Positions 42,171 to 54,950 of a stretch of 64,000 bases of DNA are shown piece by piece; positions within the stretch are counted from its first letter, which is position 1, and each line of letters opens with the position of its first letter. Both the position numbers and the translations under genes were made by a program. A model generated the notes under the pieces. That model was not told the DNA's origin. It saw only the letters and a list, made by a program, of their open reading frames with translations, and ran no database searches. Origin of the DNA: Mycoplasmopsis alligatoris A21JP2 (GTDB lineage Bacteria; Bacillota_I; Bacilli_A; Mycoplasmatales; Metamycoplasmataceae); assembly GCF_000178375.1 (NCBI RefSeq), contig NZ_ADNC01000007.1, forward strand, positions 1-64,000, written 5' to 3'.

Positions 42171-44468
42171 TTAGTTAATTTTTAAAGAATCATCCTTAGT
42201 TATATAATGAGCGTTATAACCCATTCCTTGTAATTGTTTTAATAAAGCAGCGTTGTTTGGATCAACTAAAATTTTGGTATTTGTATTGAAATATGTACGA
42301 CCAACTTGTTTAACAAAGGTTTCTAAATTAGATGCACCTTCGTCTTTTAATGTGCCTGAACCTGATAAATAAATATTTTTAACACTAGCACCAACAAACT
42401 TTAATCTTTCTTCACCTGGGTTAGGAGGACCGGGAATAAACATTACTTTGTGGAACTGACTATCAATCATTTCTTGTACACTTATTTCAAAATTAGGAGT
42501 GTCACTATATAAAATTAATTTTCTAACTTTTCTATCAAATTGTTTTCCGTCTTTTATAAATGAATATTGAAGACCTTTTAAACTTTTCATTTCAGGAATT
42601 CTAGATAAATCAAGTCCGGTAGGATATGAATTGCCACCTTCATTATGATCAGGTTTTAGTCCTGGACCAAATCCGCCTTGGAAAAATGGTTCATTATTTC
42701 TTGTAAATAATGCCATTCTTAAACCTAAATTAATTTCAGAATAAGGATCAGATGTTCCTGGTTTATAGTTCTGTTTGTCAAATGCTACGGCATCAAAAGT
42801 TATTCTTGTAGGAACTCTTGTACCTGGTCGATAATCACTTGAAACGTTATAATCTAAAGTGTTAACATAAGCAACATTTCTAAGAGCAAACGGATTAATA
42901 CTTCAGTCAGGAAGTAAACTATTTCCACTTGTATACAAGCCTAATTCGTCAATTTTTTTGTTTTCAAGTTTTATTAATGAAGAAGTACTTGTTGATTCAA
43001 AAAATAATTCTAATTGAGGTAAAACATCAGGTAAAGCTTCCATTATAGGAATAAATGCTTGATTCCCATCTTTTGAACCCATATTAAAAATTCTGTATGA
43101 TGTTACTTTTGTACCATTCTTTTTAAGAGTGTTAATTAATTCAACCGTTTTAGCATAACCTTTTGGATTAGCAACATCTATTTCTACAACTAAACCATTG
43201 TTATGTTTTTGAAAATCAGGATCGGTATTTGTTAATCTAAAAAAGTTAATTCCATATTCTTCATTATTAGGAATAATGGTTTTAAATTCAGTATTTGCAG
43301 AAGTTTTGGTTCAATTTTCAAAAGTTCCTGCATATAAACTGTCAGGGCTTCTTGTGTATCATGACTTATATCCAAAAACACGTTTTTCTTTATTATCACG
43401 TGCCATTCTGTTAGTTGTTTTATTAAATCCAGGAATAGGTCCAGTAACTCTTGAGTCAATTTCACCATTTTCATTAACATAAGATTCACTAGGTTCTATA
43501 ATGTTTCCTTTTGCCAATTCGGCCTTTGCCCTAGGAGATAAAGGAATTTTTCTTCAGTCAATACTATCTATTAATCAACCATAAAATTGAAATTTTTTAT
43601 TTTCATCTTTATATTTTTCGCGCATTTCTTTTAGTTTAGGTCTTTCTTCATCTTTAAGAAAATCTGCAATATTTGGTTTGTCTAATAAATTCTTTTTTAA
43701 CAAATTAAAGTTATATTCTGCCATTGGATTTCCATTAACTTTAAATCACTCTTGCGCATTAAATAAACGAGATTCAGGAGTTTTAAAAACACTAGCTATA
43801 CGTATAAAATCACCTGAAACTCTATCTCTAGCAGCTCCTAAAGTTTTTGCAACAAATGGTTCAGTAACAACAACATTTAATAAATCTGGTGTTATATCGT
43901 TAATGTATTCAACCCTATTAGCAATTTTATTTTCAATATCACTTTTGTATTTAGTTCTTTCTGGTTGTTCTCTTATTGTCGCATTCAATTCTATTCCATC
44001 AACAGTAATTGTTACTTCTTTTGGTTTAGGATCTTCTGCTTTTTCAAGTTTTTCACCTTCTACAGGATCTTTATTAACTTTTTCTTCTTCTTTTTTTTCT
44101 TCAGGAGCTGCAACTATTGAAACTTCCTCATCGGGTTTTGGTTTTTCTTCAACTGGTTGAGGAGTTGGTGTAATACTAGTTATTATGTGATTAGCATGAG
44201 GGTCAACTTTTGGTACAACAGGTTTAACCACTTCATCTTTTTTAAGTAATTCTAAATGATTATCAATATTTGAAATACTATTTAAAGTATCAACTTTTCC
44301 ATCCTTAATTATTGAATTTTCAGGAATATGACGAGCAATAGTTGTTACATCTAGTTTATTACTTAGTTGTCTTAAATAAAATGGAATACCAATAGCTTGT
44401 GGAATAATTGCTGCCCCTGCAACAACACTAGCAATAATAATTAATCTTTTCTTTTTAGCTTTTATCAT
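42171..44468 (-). CDS. MIB-family immunoglobulin-binding/blocking protein, copy 3
   Basis: Third MIB-type protein, 765 aa, first in the array by transcription. The frame was checked from 42717 to 43745 and is open. Signal anchor MIKAKKKRLIIIASVVAGAA, variable linker (VEEKPKPDEEVSI, VNKDPVEGEKLEK), a shared S-D-I-E-N-K-I-A-N-R-V-E-Y block, and the conserved core NNEPFFQGGFGPGLKPD plus GPPNPGEERL. No Cys lipobox, so anchoring is by the N-terminal helix. SD GAGGTTT before the ATG. The conserved core is nearly the same in all three copies while linkers differ. Confidence 0.85.
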
Positions 44469-44587
44469 TTTAAACCTCTAGTTAAATTAACTTTATTATA
44501 TTAAAAAAGTTAACAATTTTAGAGTTGCTTCTAAAATATTTAAAACGTTTATAATGCTTTGTGTTTTTTACATATTTAGCTGTGACA

Positions 44588-44617
44588 AAGAAAAAAACGG
44601 TTTATTCCAAACCGCTT
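44588..44617 (-). terminator. Terminator at the end of the cmk-der operon
   Basis: Minus-strand GCGGTTT-GGAAT-AAACCGT hairpin with a T run; the der stop codon lies inside the loop region. Confidence 0.75.
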
Positions 44618-45906
44618 TTATTTTTAAATTGTAATTTGATTGGACATCCAGTAAAATCAAATGTTGATCTTATTTGATTTTCTAAATGTCTTTGATATGA
44701 AAAGTGTAAAAACTTTTTATTGTTTACATAAAAAACAAATGTTGGTATTTTGTCAAGAGTTTTTCTTACAAAATAAATATTTAATCTACCACCATTATAT
44801 GGTGCAGCAGGTTGAATCATTTGAGTTTCCATTATAAATTTTGATAATAAAGCTGGTTTAATATCTCTATTTAAATTTGTTCTAACTGTTTCAATTGTTT
44901 TTATTAATTTATCTAAACGTTGGTTAAATTTAGCTGAAATAAATACAAAAGGAACTCATGGTACAAAATGAAATTTAAATCTTAAATTTTTTTCATATTG
45001 TGCCATTGTATTAGTTTCTTTTTCAATTAAATCTCATTTGTTTATAACAACAACAATCGGTTTATTATTTTCTAAAGCATAACCAATAATTCTTGAGTCA
45101 AAATGACTTATTTGACTAGTAGAATCAACAATAATTAATGATAAATCTGCCTCATTTAAAGAGTCCATTGCCCGCATTAGTGCATAATGATCAACACTTT
45201 CAACTAAACGGCTTTTTTTCATAATACCCGCAGTATCAATAATATTGTATTTTTGACCATTTATTTCAACAATAGATTTAACCGAATCACGTGTGGTTCC
45301 GGCTATTTCGGAAACTATTGAACGATTTTCTTTTGCTAAATTGTTTAATAATGAACTTTTCCCAGCGTTAGGTTTTCCAATAATAGAAAGTTTAAATTCT
45401 TTATCTTCTTGTGCTTCTGAAAAATCTAAATATTTTAAACATTCATCTAAAACTTCACCAACTCCTTCACCATGTAGTGCAGAAATTGCAAAAATATGAT
45501 CGCTTCCAAGTTTATATCAAGAATAATCAAATTGTTGATTTGATTCTAGTTTATTAGCAACTGTAATTATATGTTTGTTACTTTTTCTTAGTATGTTCAT
45601 GATAAATAAATCATCATTTGTAATTTCGCTTGTTCCATCAAATAAGAAAATTATGACATCAGCTTCTTCAATAGCAATTTTTGCTTGTATTTGAATTTGC
45701 TCTTGAAAAGGTTTGTTTTCAATCTCAATTCCACCAGTATCAATGAATTTTAACTGTTTTCCAACTCAGTCAACATTTTCGTATAAACGATCACGAGTAA
45801 CACCTGGTTGATCATAAACTATTGAAACTTTACGTCCAATTAATCTATTAAAAAAAGTACTTTTACCTACATTAGGTTTTCCTATTATTGCAACTTTATT
45901 TTTCAT
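44602..45906 (-). CDS. der: Ribosome biogenesis GTPase Der
   Basis: Tandem-domain GTPase needed for 50S subunit maturation, 434 aa as typical. The first G domain has G1 [10 protein letters not shown]3 DTGG and G4 NKLE; the second has G1 [10 protein letters not shown]3 DTAG and G4 NKWD. A KH-like C-terminal domain ends in [13 protein letters not shown] 45906 overlaps the cmk 3' end by 11 bp, so the two genes are translationally coupled, the normal cmk-der order of mollicutes. Confidence 0.96.
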
Positions 45907-46579
45907 TATTTGCCTTTACTATAGTTAAATCAACTATTCTAATTATTTCTAAAACTACTTCTTCAAAACTCATGTTTGTACAATCAATTAATGTTGCATC
46001 TTCTGTTTTATGTAAAGGATCTACTTTACGATTCATGTCTTGTTCATCACGTAATTTAACATCTAATAAAACTTCATCATAGCTAGTTTTAAATCCCATT
46101 GTTTCATTTTGTAGTTGTCTTCTTTTAGCTCTTTCTTGTGCATCCGCTCACAAGAAAATTTTAACTTCTGCATGTGGCATTAATTTAAATGTTGTATCAC
46201 GTCCATCAATAATAAAACCTTTGTTTGCTTTAGTCATATTTTGAATATAACTTACAACAAATTCACGAACTTTTTGATATTTTGCAATTGTTGATGATCC
46301 ATGTGAAATATGTTCAGCTCTTATTGCATTTGAAACATCGCGACCATTAATTCAAACACTTTCATCAAGTTTTAATTCAATTTCGACTGATTTTAAAGTT
46401 TCAGTTACACTATTTTCATTATCTAAATCAACATCGTGCATGATTGCATTATAAGCAATTGCTCGATACATACTTCCGCTATTAATAAATGTGTATTCTA
46501 AACGTTTTGCAATTTCTTTTGAAACAGTTGATTTACCTGCTCCTGCTGGCCCATCAATAGCTATATTTACTTTTTTCAT
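45896..46579 (-). CDS. cmk: Cytidylate kinase
   Basis: Phosphorylates CMP/dCMP to the diphosphates in pyrimidine salvage, 227 aa. The N-terminal P-loop [13 protein letters not shown] is followed by the typical [12 protein letters not shown] substrate segment, and an R-D-x-T-F-K type motif ([15 protein letters not shown] region) is present in the middle. SD AGAGGA five bases before ATG 46579. It overlaps der by 11 bp. Identification is secure; the frame has only UGA interruptions. Confidence 0.95.
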
Positions 46580-46610
46580 ACAATCCTCTCAAACAATAAT
46601 TTACATTATA

Positions 46611-47006
46611 TTAAATTTTAATTTTATTAATAACAACTCTTGTGGTTTTTGTTAAGTCTATCATTTCGTTTTTATTTTCTGTTAAATCATTATTCTCTTT
46701 TAAAAGTAATAAAACATTATCTAAATGATAATTTCTAAATGACTTTAGGTCAAGAAAAAAACTACTGCTTTGTAAGTGTTTAAAATCACTTAATTGTGCT
46801 TGCAAATCAATAATTTTTGAATATAAGTTATTACTGTAATCAAAATTTATTTTTTTTGTAAATAAACTATTTGGTAAAGTTGATTTAATTTGACAAGAAA
46901 AATTTTTGAACTTGGATTCAATTCATTTTATTTCGTTTTGTAATTCTTCATTTGCTTGTGCATCAAAGTCAATTAATTGCTCTAAAGTTATATTTTGAAT
47001 ATCCAT
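46611..47006 (-). CDS. Hypothetical protein upstream of cmk-der
   Basis: No family recognised. A 131-aa, mostly helical protein rich in Leu, Asn, Lys and Phe, without signal peptide or membrane segment. It begins MDIQNITLEQLIDFDAQANE and ends with a basic TTRVVINKIKI. No clear SD precedes the ATG. It starts only 43 bp from the divergent ftsY start, so both promoters must lie in or overlap this gap; cmk follows 31 bp downstream and is probably cotranscribed. Confidence 0.65.
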
Positions 47007-47049
47007 AAATTTAATTTTATATTATTAATTAATAAGTAAAATATATATT

Positions 47050-48102
47050 ATGGGAATTTTTAAAAGATTAAAAGAAAAATGATTCGGACGTAAAGATAAA
47101 AGCGTTGAAGAATTAACAGAATTAAATGAGCAAAAAGAAGTTAAAAAACTACTTAAGTCAAAAGACATGGAAAAATATGAAACTGGACTTTCTAAGTCTA
47201 GTTCATTTGGTAAAAAACTTTTAGAGTTACAAAATAAATACACAAAAATAGATGAAGATTATTTTGATGAATTAGAAGAAATCTTAATCATGTCTGACAT
47301 TAACACAGAATTAGTTTTTAAAATAATAGAAAAAATTAAAAAAGAAGTAAAAACAAACAACATTGATGATCCAAAATTAATCGGCGAAATTGTAGCTGAT
47401 CAAATGTTTTTAATTTATACAAATAAAACAATAGTTAATACTACTTTAGATATAAAAAATGATCGTTTAAATGTTATTGTGATGGTCGGGGTTAATGGTT
47501 CTGGAAAAACAACTTCTATTGCCAAATTAGCCTATAAATACAAGCAATTAGGAAAAAAAGTAATTATAGCTGCTGCTGATACTTTTAGAGCTGGTGCTGT
47601 TAATCAATTAGATGTTTGAGCACAAAGAATTGGTGTTGATATAGTAAAACCTGATAAAGAAGGCCAAGATCCTTCATCAGTAGTTTATAAATCACTTGAT
47701 GTAGCAACTAAAAATGATTATGATTTATTAATAATTGATACCGCTGGACGTTTACAAAACAAAATTAACTTGATGAAAGAACTTGAAAAAATGTTTAGTG
47801 TTATTCGTAAATTTGTTGAAAGTGCCCCACATGAAGCGCTTTTGGTATTAGATGGTACTACTGGTCAAAACGGTTTATCGCAAGCTAGAGTCTTTAAAGA
47901 AGTGTGTGAATTATCTGGAATTATTTTAACTAAAATGGATGGAACATCTAAAGGTGGAATCGTTTTATCAATTAAAGATGAGTTTGATTTAAACGTTAAA
48001 TTCTTAGGTTTAGGTGAAAAATTGGATGATTTAAAAGAATTTGATTTAGATATGTTTATCTATCAAATGACAAAGGATTTAATTGAAGCTGATGGAAAAT
48101 AA
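47050..48102 (+). CDS. ftsY: Signal recognition particle receptor FtsY
   Basis: GTPase receptor that docks SRP-ribosome complexes at the membrane, 350 aa. A short charged N-terminus starting [15 protein letters not shown] (Trp by UGA) replaces the long acidic A domain. The N domain is followed by the G domain with P-loop [35 protein letters not shown] and a final [12 protein letters not shown] 47050 gives the typical membrane-binding N-terminus. Its 3' end overlaps ylxM, which encodes a predicted SRP-associated factor. Confidence 0.95.
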
Positions 48103-48319
48103 AAGAAGTATTGAAAGTATTGAAAAATACACCCATTTATTTGAAAAATATTCTTCTTTTCTTACGCAAAGTCAAAAACAGGTTTTTCAGTTATTTTATT
48201 TTGAAGATCTATCTTATGCTGAAATAGCAGAAATTTTAGCTTGTACACGCACCAATGCTTACGATACACTTAAAAAAGCAGTTGCAAAACTAGAAAAAAT
48301 TGAACAAAAAATGAACTAA
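48092..48319 (+). CDS. ylxM: YlxM-type helix-turn-helix SRP-associated protein
   Basis: Small HTH protein of 75 aa in the YlxM/UPF0122 family, usually encoded next to ffh or ftsY and thought to modulate SRP function. Sigma-70 region-4-like pattern: LTQSQKQVFQLFYFEDLSYAEIAEILACTRTNAYDTLKKA. I choose ATG 48092, which overlaps the ftsY stop by 11 bp; a TTG at 48083 is an alternative. A terminator follows directly. Confidence 0.88.
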   Translation: MENKRSIESIEKYTHLFEKYSSFLTQSQKQVFQLFYFEDLSYAEIAEILACTRTNAYDTLKKAVAKLEKIEQKMN

Positions 48320-48327
48320 TTGACAAT

Positions 48328-48353
48328 AAAGCATCCAAAAAATGCTTTATTTT
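48328..48353 (+). terminator. Terminator after ftsY-ylxM
   Basis: Stem AAAGCAT / ATGCTTT with a 7-nt loop and T-rich tail. Confidence 0.75.
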
Positions 48354-48425
48354 AAATATTTTAAATATTTATTAATCTTATTTAATAATCTTTTTAAAAA
48401 CGCATTGATTTTTAAGCTTTTTTAG

Positions 48426-50402
<1,977 letters not shown>

Positions 50403-50405
50403 TAA

Positions 50406-50437
50406 AAATAGATCACACATTTTAGTTGATCTATTTT
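50406..50437. terminator. Bidirectional terminator between gyrB and manA
   Basis: Stem AAATAGATCA / TGATCTATTT with an 11-nt loop. The manA stop codon lies in the right arm. Confidence 0.75.
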
Positions 50438-51192
50438 TTTCTTTGACTTACAAAAGCAATTGCTTTATGATTGATTTTTTGCCCTTTAATAAGTTCTATA
50501 GCAAAATATTCATTATTATCATAAACAATAGCTATTCCGTTTTCTGGTGCAAAATTAGTATCTTGCATTAATCAAATTTTATAAAATTGGGTTAAATAAA
50601 TTAACGACTCACCTTTAATTATAGGTTTAACTTTATAATCTAAGTCTTTTATACATTCAAGTGCTTTATTAGTGTGTAATTCTCTTTTATTACCCTTATC
50701 ATCTTTTCGATTATAGTCTCAAAAACGATAAGTAATATCACTAGGTTGTTGTACTTCTAGTACCGTGATACAGGCTTTTTTGGTCGTTCCTATCCCATGA
50801 ACTAAACCAGCTTCAATATTTATAAATTCTCCTATTTTAGGATTTATAATTTTTAAATTATCTTCAATTTTATTTTCTAATAGTAATTCTTTAATATAAT
50901 TTTTATCATGATTTTTTAAACCAACAATTAACTCTGAATCTTTTTGTGTCTCTAAAATAACTCAACATTCACTTTTACCATTTTTTTGATTCTCAAATTT
51001 TTTTGCTAGTAAATCATCTGGATGCACTTGGATAGATAAAGGATCATTAGCTTTAATAATTTTAATTAAAGGTCCGTCTTTAACTACTTGATTAGTTCCT
51101 TCATAAAAAGTTGGCGCTTCTTTTAAAGGAGAATAAAGTCACAACTCATAACCTCAAATTTTTTCATGTTTAACTGCAATAATTTTTTTCAT
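50431..51192 (-). CDS. manA: Mannose-6-phosphate isomerase, class I
   Basis: Zinc enzyme interconverting mannose-6-P and fructose-6-P, 253 aa, a short form of the type I family. Visible motifs are KIWGYELWLYS at the N-terminus, the zinc-ligand segment LSIQVHPDD, a downstream E-C-W with the second Glu ligand, the GLVHGIG loop and a late Q-P-S-D-I-T-Y-R-F-W-D-Y motif with the catalytic Arg. Several Trp are UGA, so it is fragmented in standard-code translation. It converges on gyrB. Confidence 0.86.
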
Positions 51193-51295
51193 ATATATAT
51201 CATATAGAAATAAGTAAAATTAATACCTATTTATCTAATTAGATTATTTAAAATAAAACCTTAAAATATCTATTTCTAAAAAAATTATTTTGTTG

Positions 51296-51301
51296 TATAA
51301 T
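51296..51301 (+). promoter_or_regulatory. -10 element of rpmB
   Basis: TGTTGTATAAT, an extended -10-like element 39 bp before the rpmB ATG. Confidence 0.55.
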
Positions 51302-51339
51302 GAATAAGCAATTATTAGCTAATATGAAAGGAGCTCCAA

Positions 51340-51531
51340 ATGTCAAGAGTAGACGTACTAACAGGTAGAGGACCTCAATCAGGAAACAAACGTTCACATG
51401 CGTTGAACGCTACCAAAAGAAAATTTAATGTTAACCTACAAAAAATTAAGTTAAACATGGACGGCCAAAGAGTTACTGTAAGAGTAAGCGCTAAAACCAT
51501 CAAAACACTTAAAACAAAAGGTTTAGTATAA
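51340..51531 (+). CDS. rpmB: 50S ribosomal protein L28
   Basis: Ribosomal protein of the large subunit, 63 aa, with typical bL28 sequence: [17 protein letters not shown], then K-R-K-F-N-V-N-L-Q and a C-terminal [15 protein letters not shown]. It lacks the Cys zinc-binding residues of some L28 forms. SD AAAGGAG precedes the ATG. A strong terminator follows, so it is monocistronic. Confidence 0.95.
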   Translation: MSRVDVLTGRGPQSGNKRSHALNATKRKFNVNLQKIKLNMDGQRVTVRVSAKTIKTLKTKGLV

Positions 51532-51563
51532 TAAAAAAACGTGTTCTGATCAAACATGTTATG

Positions 51564-51585
51564 CCAAGCAGTGCTTGGTTTTTTT
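51564..51585 (+). terminator. Terminator after rpmB
   Basis: Hairpin CCAAGC-AGT-GCTTGG followed by a T7 run. Confidence 0.85.
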
Positions 51586-51874
51586 ATACTTTTAGTTAAA
51601 CAAACTTATTTTTTATAATTGAATGAAATATTCAATAAAATAATTAATTTTCCATTTTTTCCACATTCATTTCATAAAAATTTTTAGTTTTTGCTTAAAT
51701 TATTCACATAAGCAATGTGAAATTGATTCCTTATAGAATAAAGATATATAGATCAAAAGTGATTTAAACGTATTAACTACAAGGCAAAAAAATATATTAA
51801 AAACTTTAATTTACATAACCTATAAGTTATTTTTTTATTCACTATTTATATAAAAAATTTATAAGGGAGAGTTT
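51586..51874. other. Intergenic region before the large lipoprotein
   Basis: About 290 bp without a credible ORF. The only clear element is an inverted repeat TTCACAT / ATGTGAA (51703-51721, 5-nt spacer), a possible operator for the lipoprotein gene. Confidence 0.5.
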
Positions 51875-54800
51875 ATGAAATTAAAAAAATTAATTTTAAT
51901 TACATCAGTATTAGGAATTACTTCAGTTGCAAGTACTATTGCTATTTCATGTAATATAACAACTGAAAACAATGAGTTAAGTAAAGAAATAAATAAAATA
52001 ACAAATTCTGAAAATACTAACAAGGAAATAAGTGAACTAAAAGATAAAAAAGTATCAGATTACTTTAAAAACGTTACTATTTCAAATGATAAATATAAAA
52101 ATGCTAAAGAGTGAATTGATTCTTTAAATAAAGCTTTAGAAAATAAAAGTGATACACAATTAACTTTTAATAGATCAAAAGAAGAAGATCAAGTAGATAT
52201 ACAGTTTTATGCCAATTCATCTTCTAAAATGAAAGACATCATAAATGTAGAATTTATAAAAAATGCAAATAATGAATTCTCTTTAGCTCTTTTCTACAAC
52301 TTAAGAGCAACTATTGATCAAACGGAAAAAAATAAAATAAACTTAACAATAGGTATGTATAATTCATTTTCTCAAGAAAATAAAATAACTGAAATGACTG
52401 TGTCATACTCATTTATGGAAAAAGTAAATACTGAAAATAGCTTAAATAATTATGAAAAAATAAGTCCTGTTTTAAAGGTAATTAGTTCTTATTTAGAACA
52501 AACATCTACACATAAAAATGAAGAAAAAATAAAAAACTTATACAACGAATTAGAAAAAGCAAAACAAGAAGCACAAAAAGTTATTAATGAAAAAATAAAC
52601 GATCTAACTAAAATAGAAACTGTTATTAAAAACTTAAACGATAAAAAGATAACTTTAGAAAATGCTTTAAAAACAGACAAAACAATGATTACAACAAGTC
52701 CTGAGCTAAAAGAATATGAAAAGATAACACCCGTTCTTAAAGCGGTTACTGACTTATTAGAAGCTAATAAATCATCAAAAGAAAAAGAAAAAATTAAAGC
52801 TCACTATAATGCATTAGATACTTCTAAAACAAAAGCACAAGAAGCTATAAATAAAAAACTAAATGATAAAGTTAAAGTGCAAGAAATAATAAAAGAATTA
52901 AACGATAAGAAACTTGCTTTAGAAAATGCTTTAAAAGTAGATAAACCAACAATTACAACAAATACTGAAGCAAATAAAGAAACTAAAGAATATGAAAAAA
53001 TAACTCCTATTTTAAGTGGTATAAAAACTTATTTAACTGAAAATGATTCATTAAAAAACGTCGCTGAAATTAAACCATTATTTGATAAATTAAGTGTATC
53101 TGTTAAGAAAGCAGAAAAAGCGGTTACTGATAAAATAAAAGATCCTACACAAGTTCAAGCAATTATAAAAGAGTTAAATGATAATAAAAAATTGTTAGAA
53201 GTTGAAATTAATAAACACAATTTTAAAGGTTTAATTACGTTGATAAAAAATATTGAATCCAACTATGCTGAATATCAAAAAGATGAATCTATACCTAAAA
53301 TAAAAAAACTGATTGATGAATTAAAGAGTTTAATACAAAGCGCTAAAGAGTTTATAAATTTAAATAAATTTTCCGAAGAAGTAAAAGCATTACATATTAA
53401 AAACATTAATAATAAAAAATTAGAATTAGATAAAAACATTAACGGGTTAGAAAAAGAACTTGATAATTTACTTAATAAAATAAATGAAAAAATAGTTGCT
53501 GAAAGAACAAATTTTAATGTAATGCCAAATTCAGCAAACGCAACTGATTTTAAAATAAAAAATGAACACAAGTTAGAAGGATCTACTCTAAAATTATCTC
53601 TACATCCTAACAATGCATTTGGAAGATTATCTTTATCTGGTGAAATAAAATATGGAAAACTAAATAAAAAAATTACTGAGTTTCTTACAAAAGATAAATA
53701 TTCTAGAAACAATTATTTAGAAGCTACATTTGAAAAAAATATGCTTGGGGATTTATACAACATAAAAAATACTACATGAAACTCTCTTTCTAAAGAAATG
53801 AAGGATATAGAACTATTTAAAACTAAATTAGATTTATTGTTAGCTCATAATTATGCTCAAGATGAAATATTTATAAAAAATAATAATGTTATTTTGTTCG
53901 CTGCTGCGTTTAATTGAACTGAAAAAAAAGATGCTGACATTAAACAAATAATAAAAGAAATTAAATCGGTTGTTGACGACACTAAAAAATCTAAATTAGA
54001 ATATTTCCAAGAATATAAACGATGAAACTCTATTAGAAAATTTATAAGAATTTTTTCATATGCAAATAATAACAAAACAGGCATGTCAGATAATTCATTA
54101 AAATACTATAGAGAAGATAAAACAAAACAATCAACATTAAAGTTTTTTACAGATTTAATTAACAATTATTTCAATGATAAAACAGAATTAGATAAAGGAA
54201 AATGAGCTCTTTTTGAATTTTATGGTCCATTTAAAATTTTAGAAATATTTAATTTATTAGAAAAACAATTAACCGAAGATGACAAAAACAAAACATTCAA
54301 TGCTTTAAATAAATTTGTTGCATCAGTTGCAAAATATAGTAAAAATACTGGTAACTTAAAAGATACATATTTAAATAAACCAATTTACTTACAATATACA
54401 TTTATTGTAAAAAATTATGTTTCTTTATATACACAAAACATTGAACAAGCAATAATAGATGCTACTGATTACTCACTTTTATTAGAAAACTTTGATACTG
54501 AAAAACTTTTTGACTTAAAAAATACAAAAGAATTAGAAAAAGATCTTGAAAAATACAGACAATTTACAAATTTCTTTATAGATCTTTCTAAGATAGAAAA
54601 CCTATCAGACTTTGGAGTATATAAAAAAGTTAATCTAGAAAAAATTTCTTCATGAGTTGCAACTAAATTTCTCGAAGGTGTTACAATGACCACATTAAAT
54701 CAAAATAATGGTCAAGAAAAAATGTTACACATTGGTTTATTAAATAGATTTTTACAATTAAATCCAAAATACTCTAAAGTATTTCAAGATTCAATAAAAT

Positions 54801-54901
54801 CAAAAATAATAATAAATCATAAAGAAAATGAATTTACTAATCTATCTAAGATTAAATGAGATTTTATAAAAAATGATTGAAAAACTTTTTTCAACAAATA
54901 A
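51875..54901 (+). CDS. Large helical-repeat surface lipoprotein
   Basis: Lipoprotein of 1008 aa, no specific family recognised. Signal peptide MKLKKLILITSVLGITSV... with lipobox AISC. After a ~200-residue N-terminal domain come three ~85-residue repeats (about 195-275, 280-365, 370-450) starting EYEKI-PVL and ending with K-E-L-N-D-K-K-x-x-L-E-x-A-L. The three-helix pattern resembles FIVAR-type repeats of surface adhesins (inference). The rest is Lys/Asn/Glu-rich and probably helical. SD AGGGAGA before the ATG. An extended stalk or adhesin role is likely but unproven. Confidence 0.8.
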
Positions 54902-54912
54902 ACTAAATACAA

Positions 54913-54941
54913 AAATCAAGCCAGAAGTGACTTGATTTTTT
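54913..54941. terminator. Bidirectional terminator
   Basis: Stem AAATCAAG / CTTGATTT with a 10-nt loop between the large lipoprotein gene and the convergent symporter gene. Confidence 0.75.
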
Positions 54942-54950
54942 AATGAATTT

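Noticed and set aside
43232..43489. 85-codon minus-strand ORF in a different frame inside MIB3
   Set aside because: The true MIB3 frame is open throughout this segment; this is an out-of-frame shadow.
53275..53712. 145-codon minus-strand ORF
   Set aside because: Antisense of the Lys-rich lipoprotein; hydrophobic only because AAA/AAT reverse to TTT/ATT.
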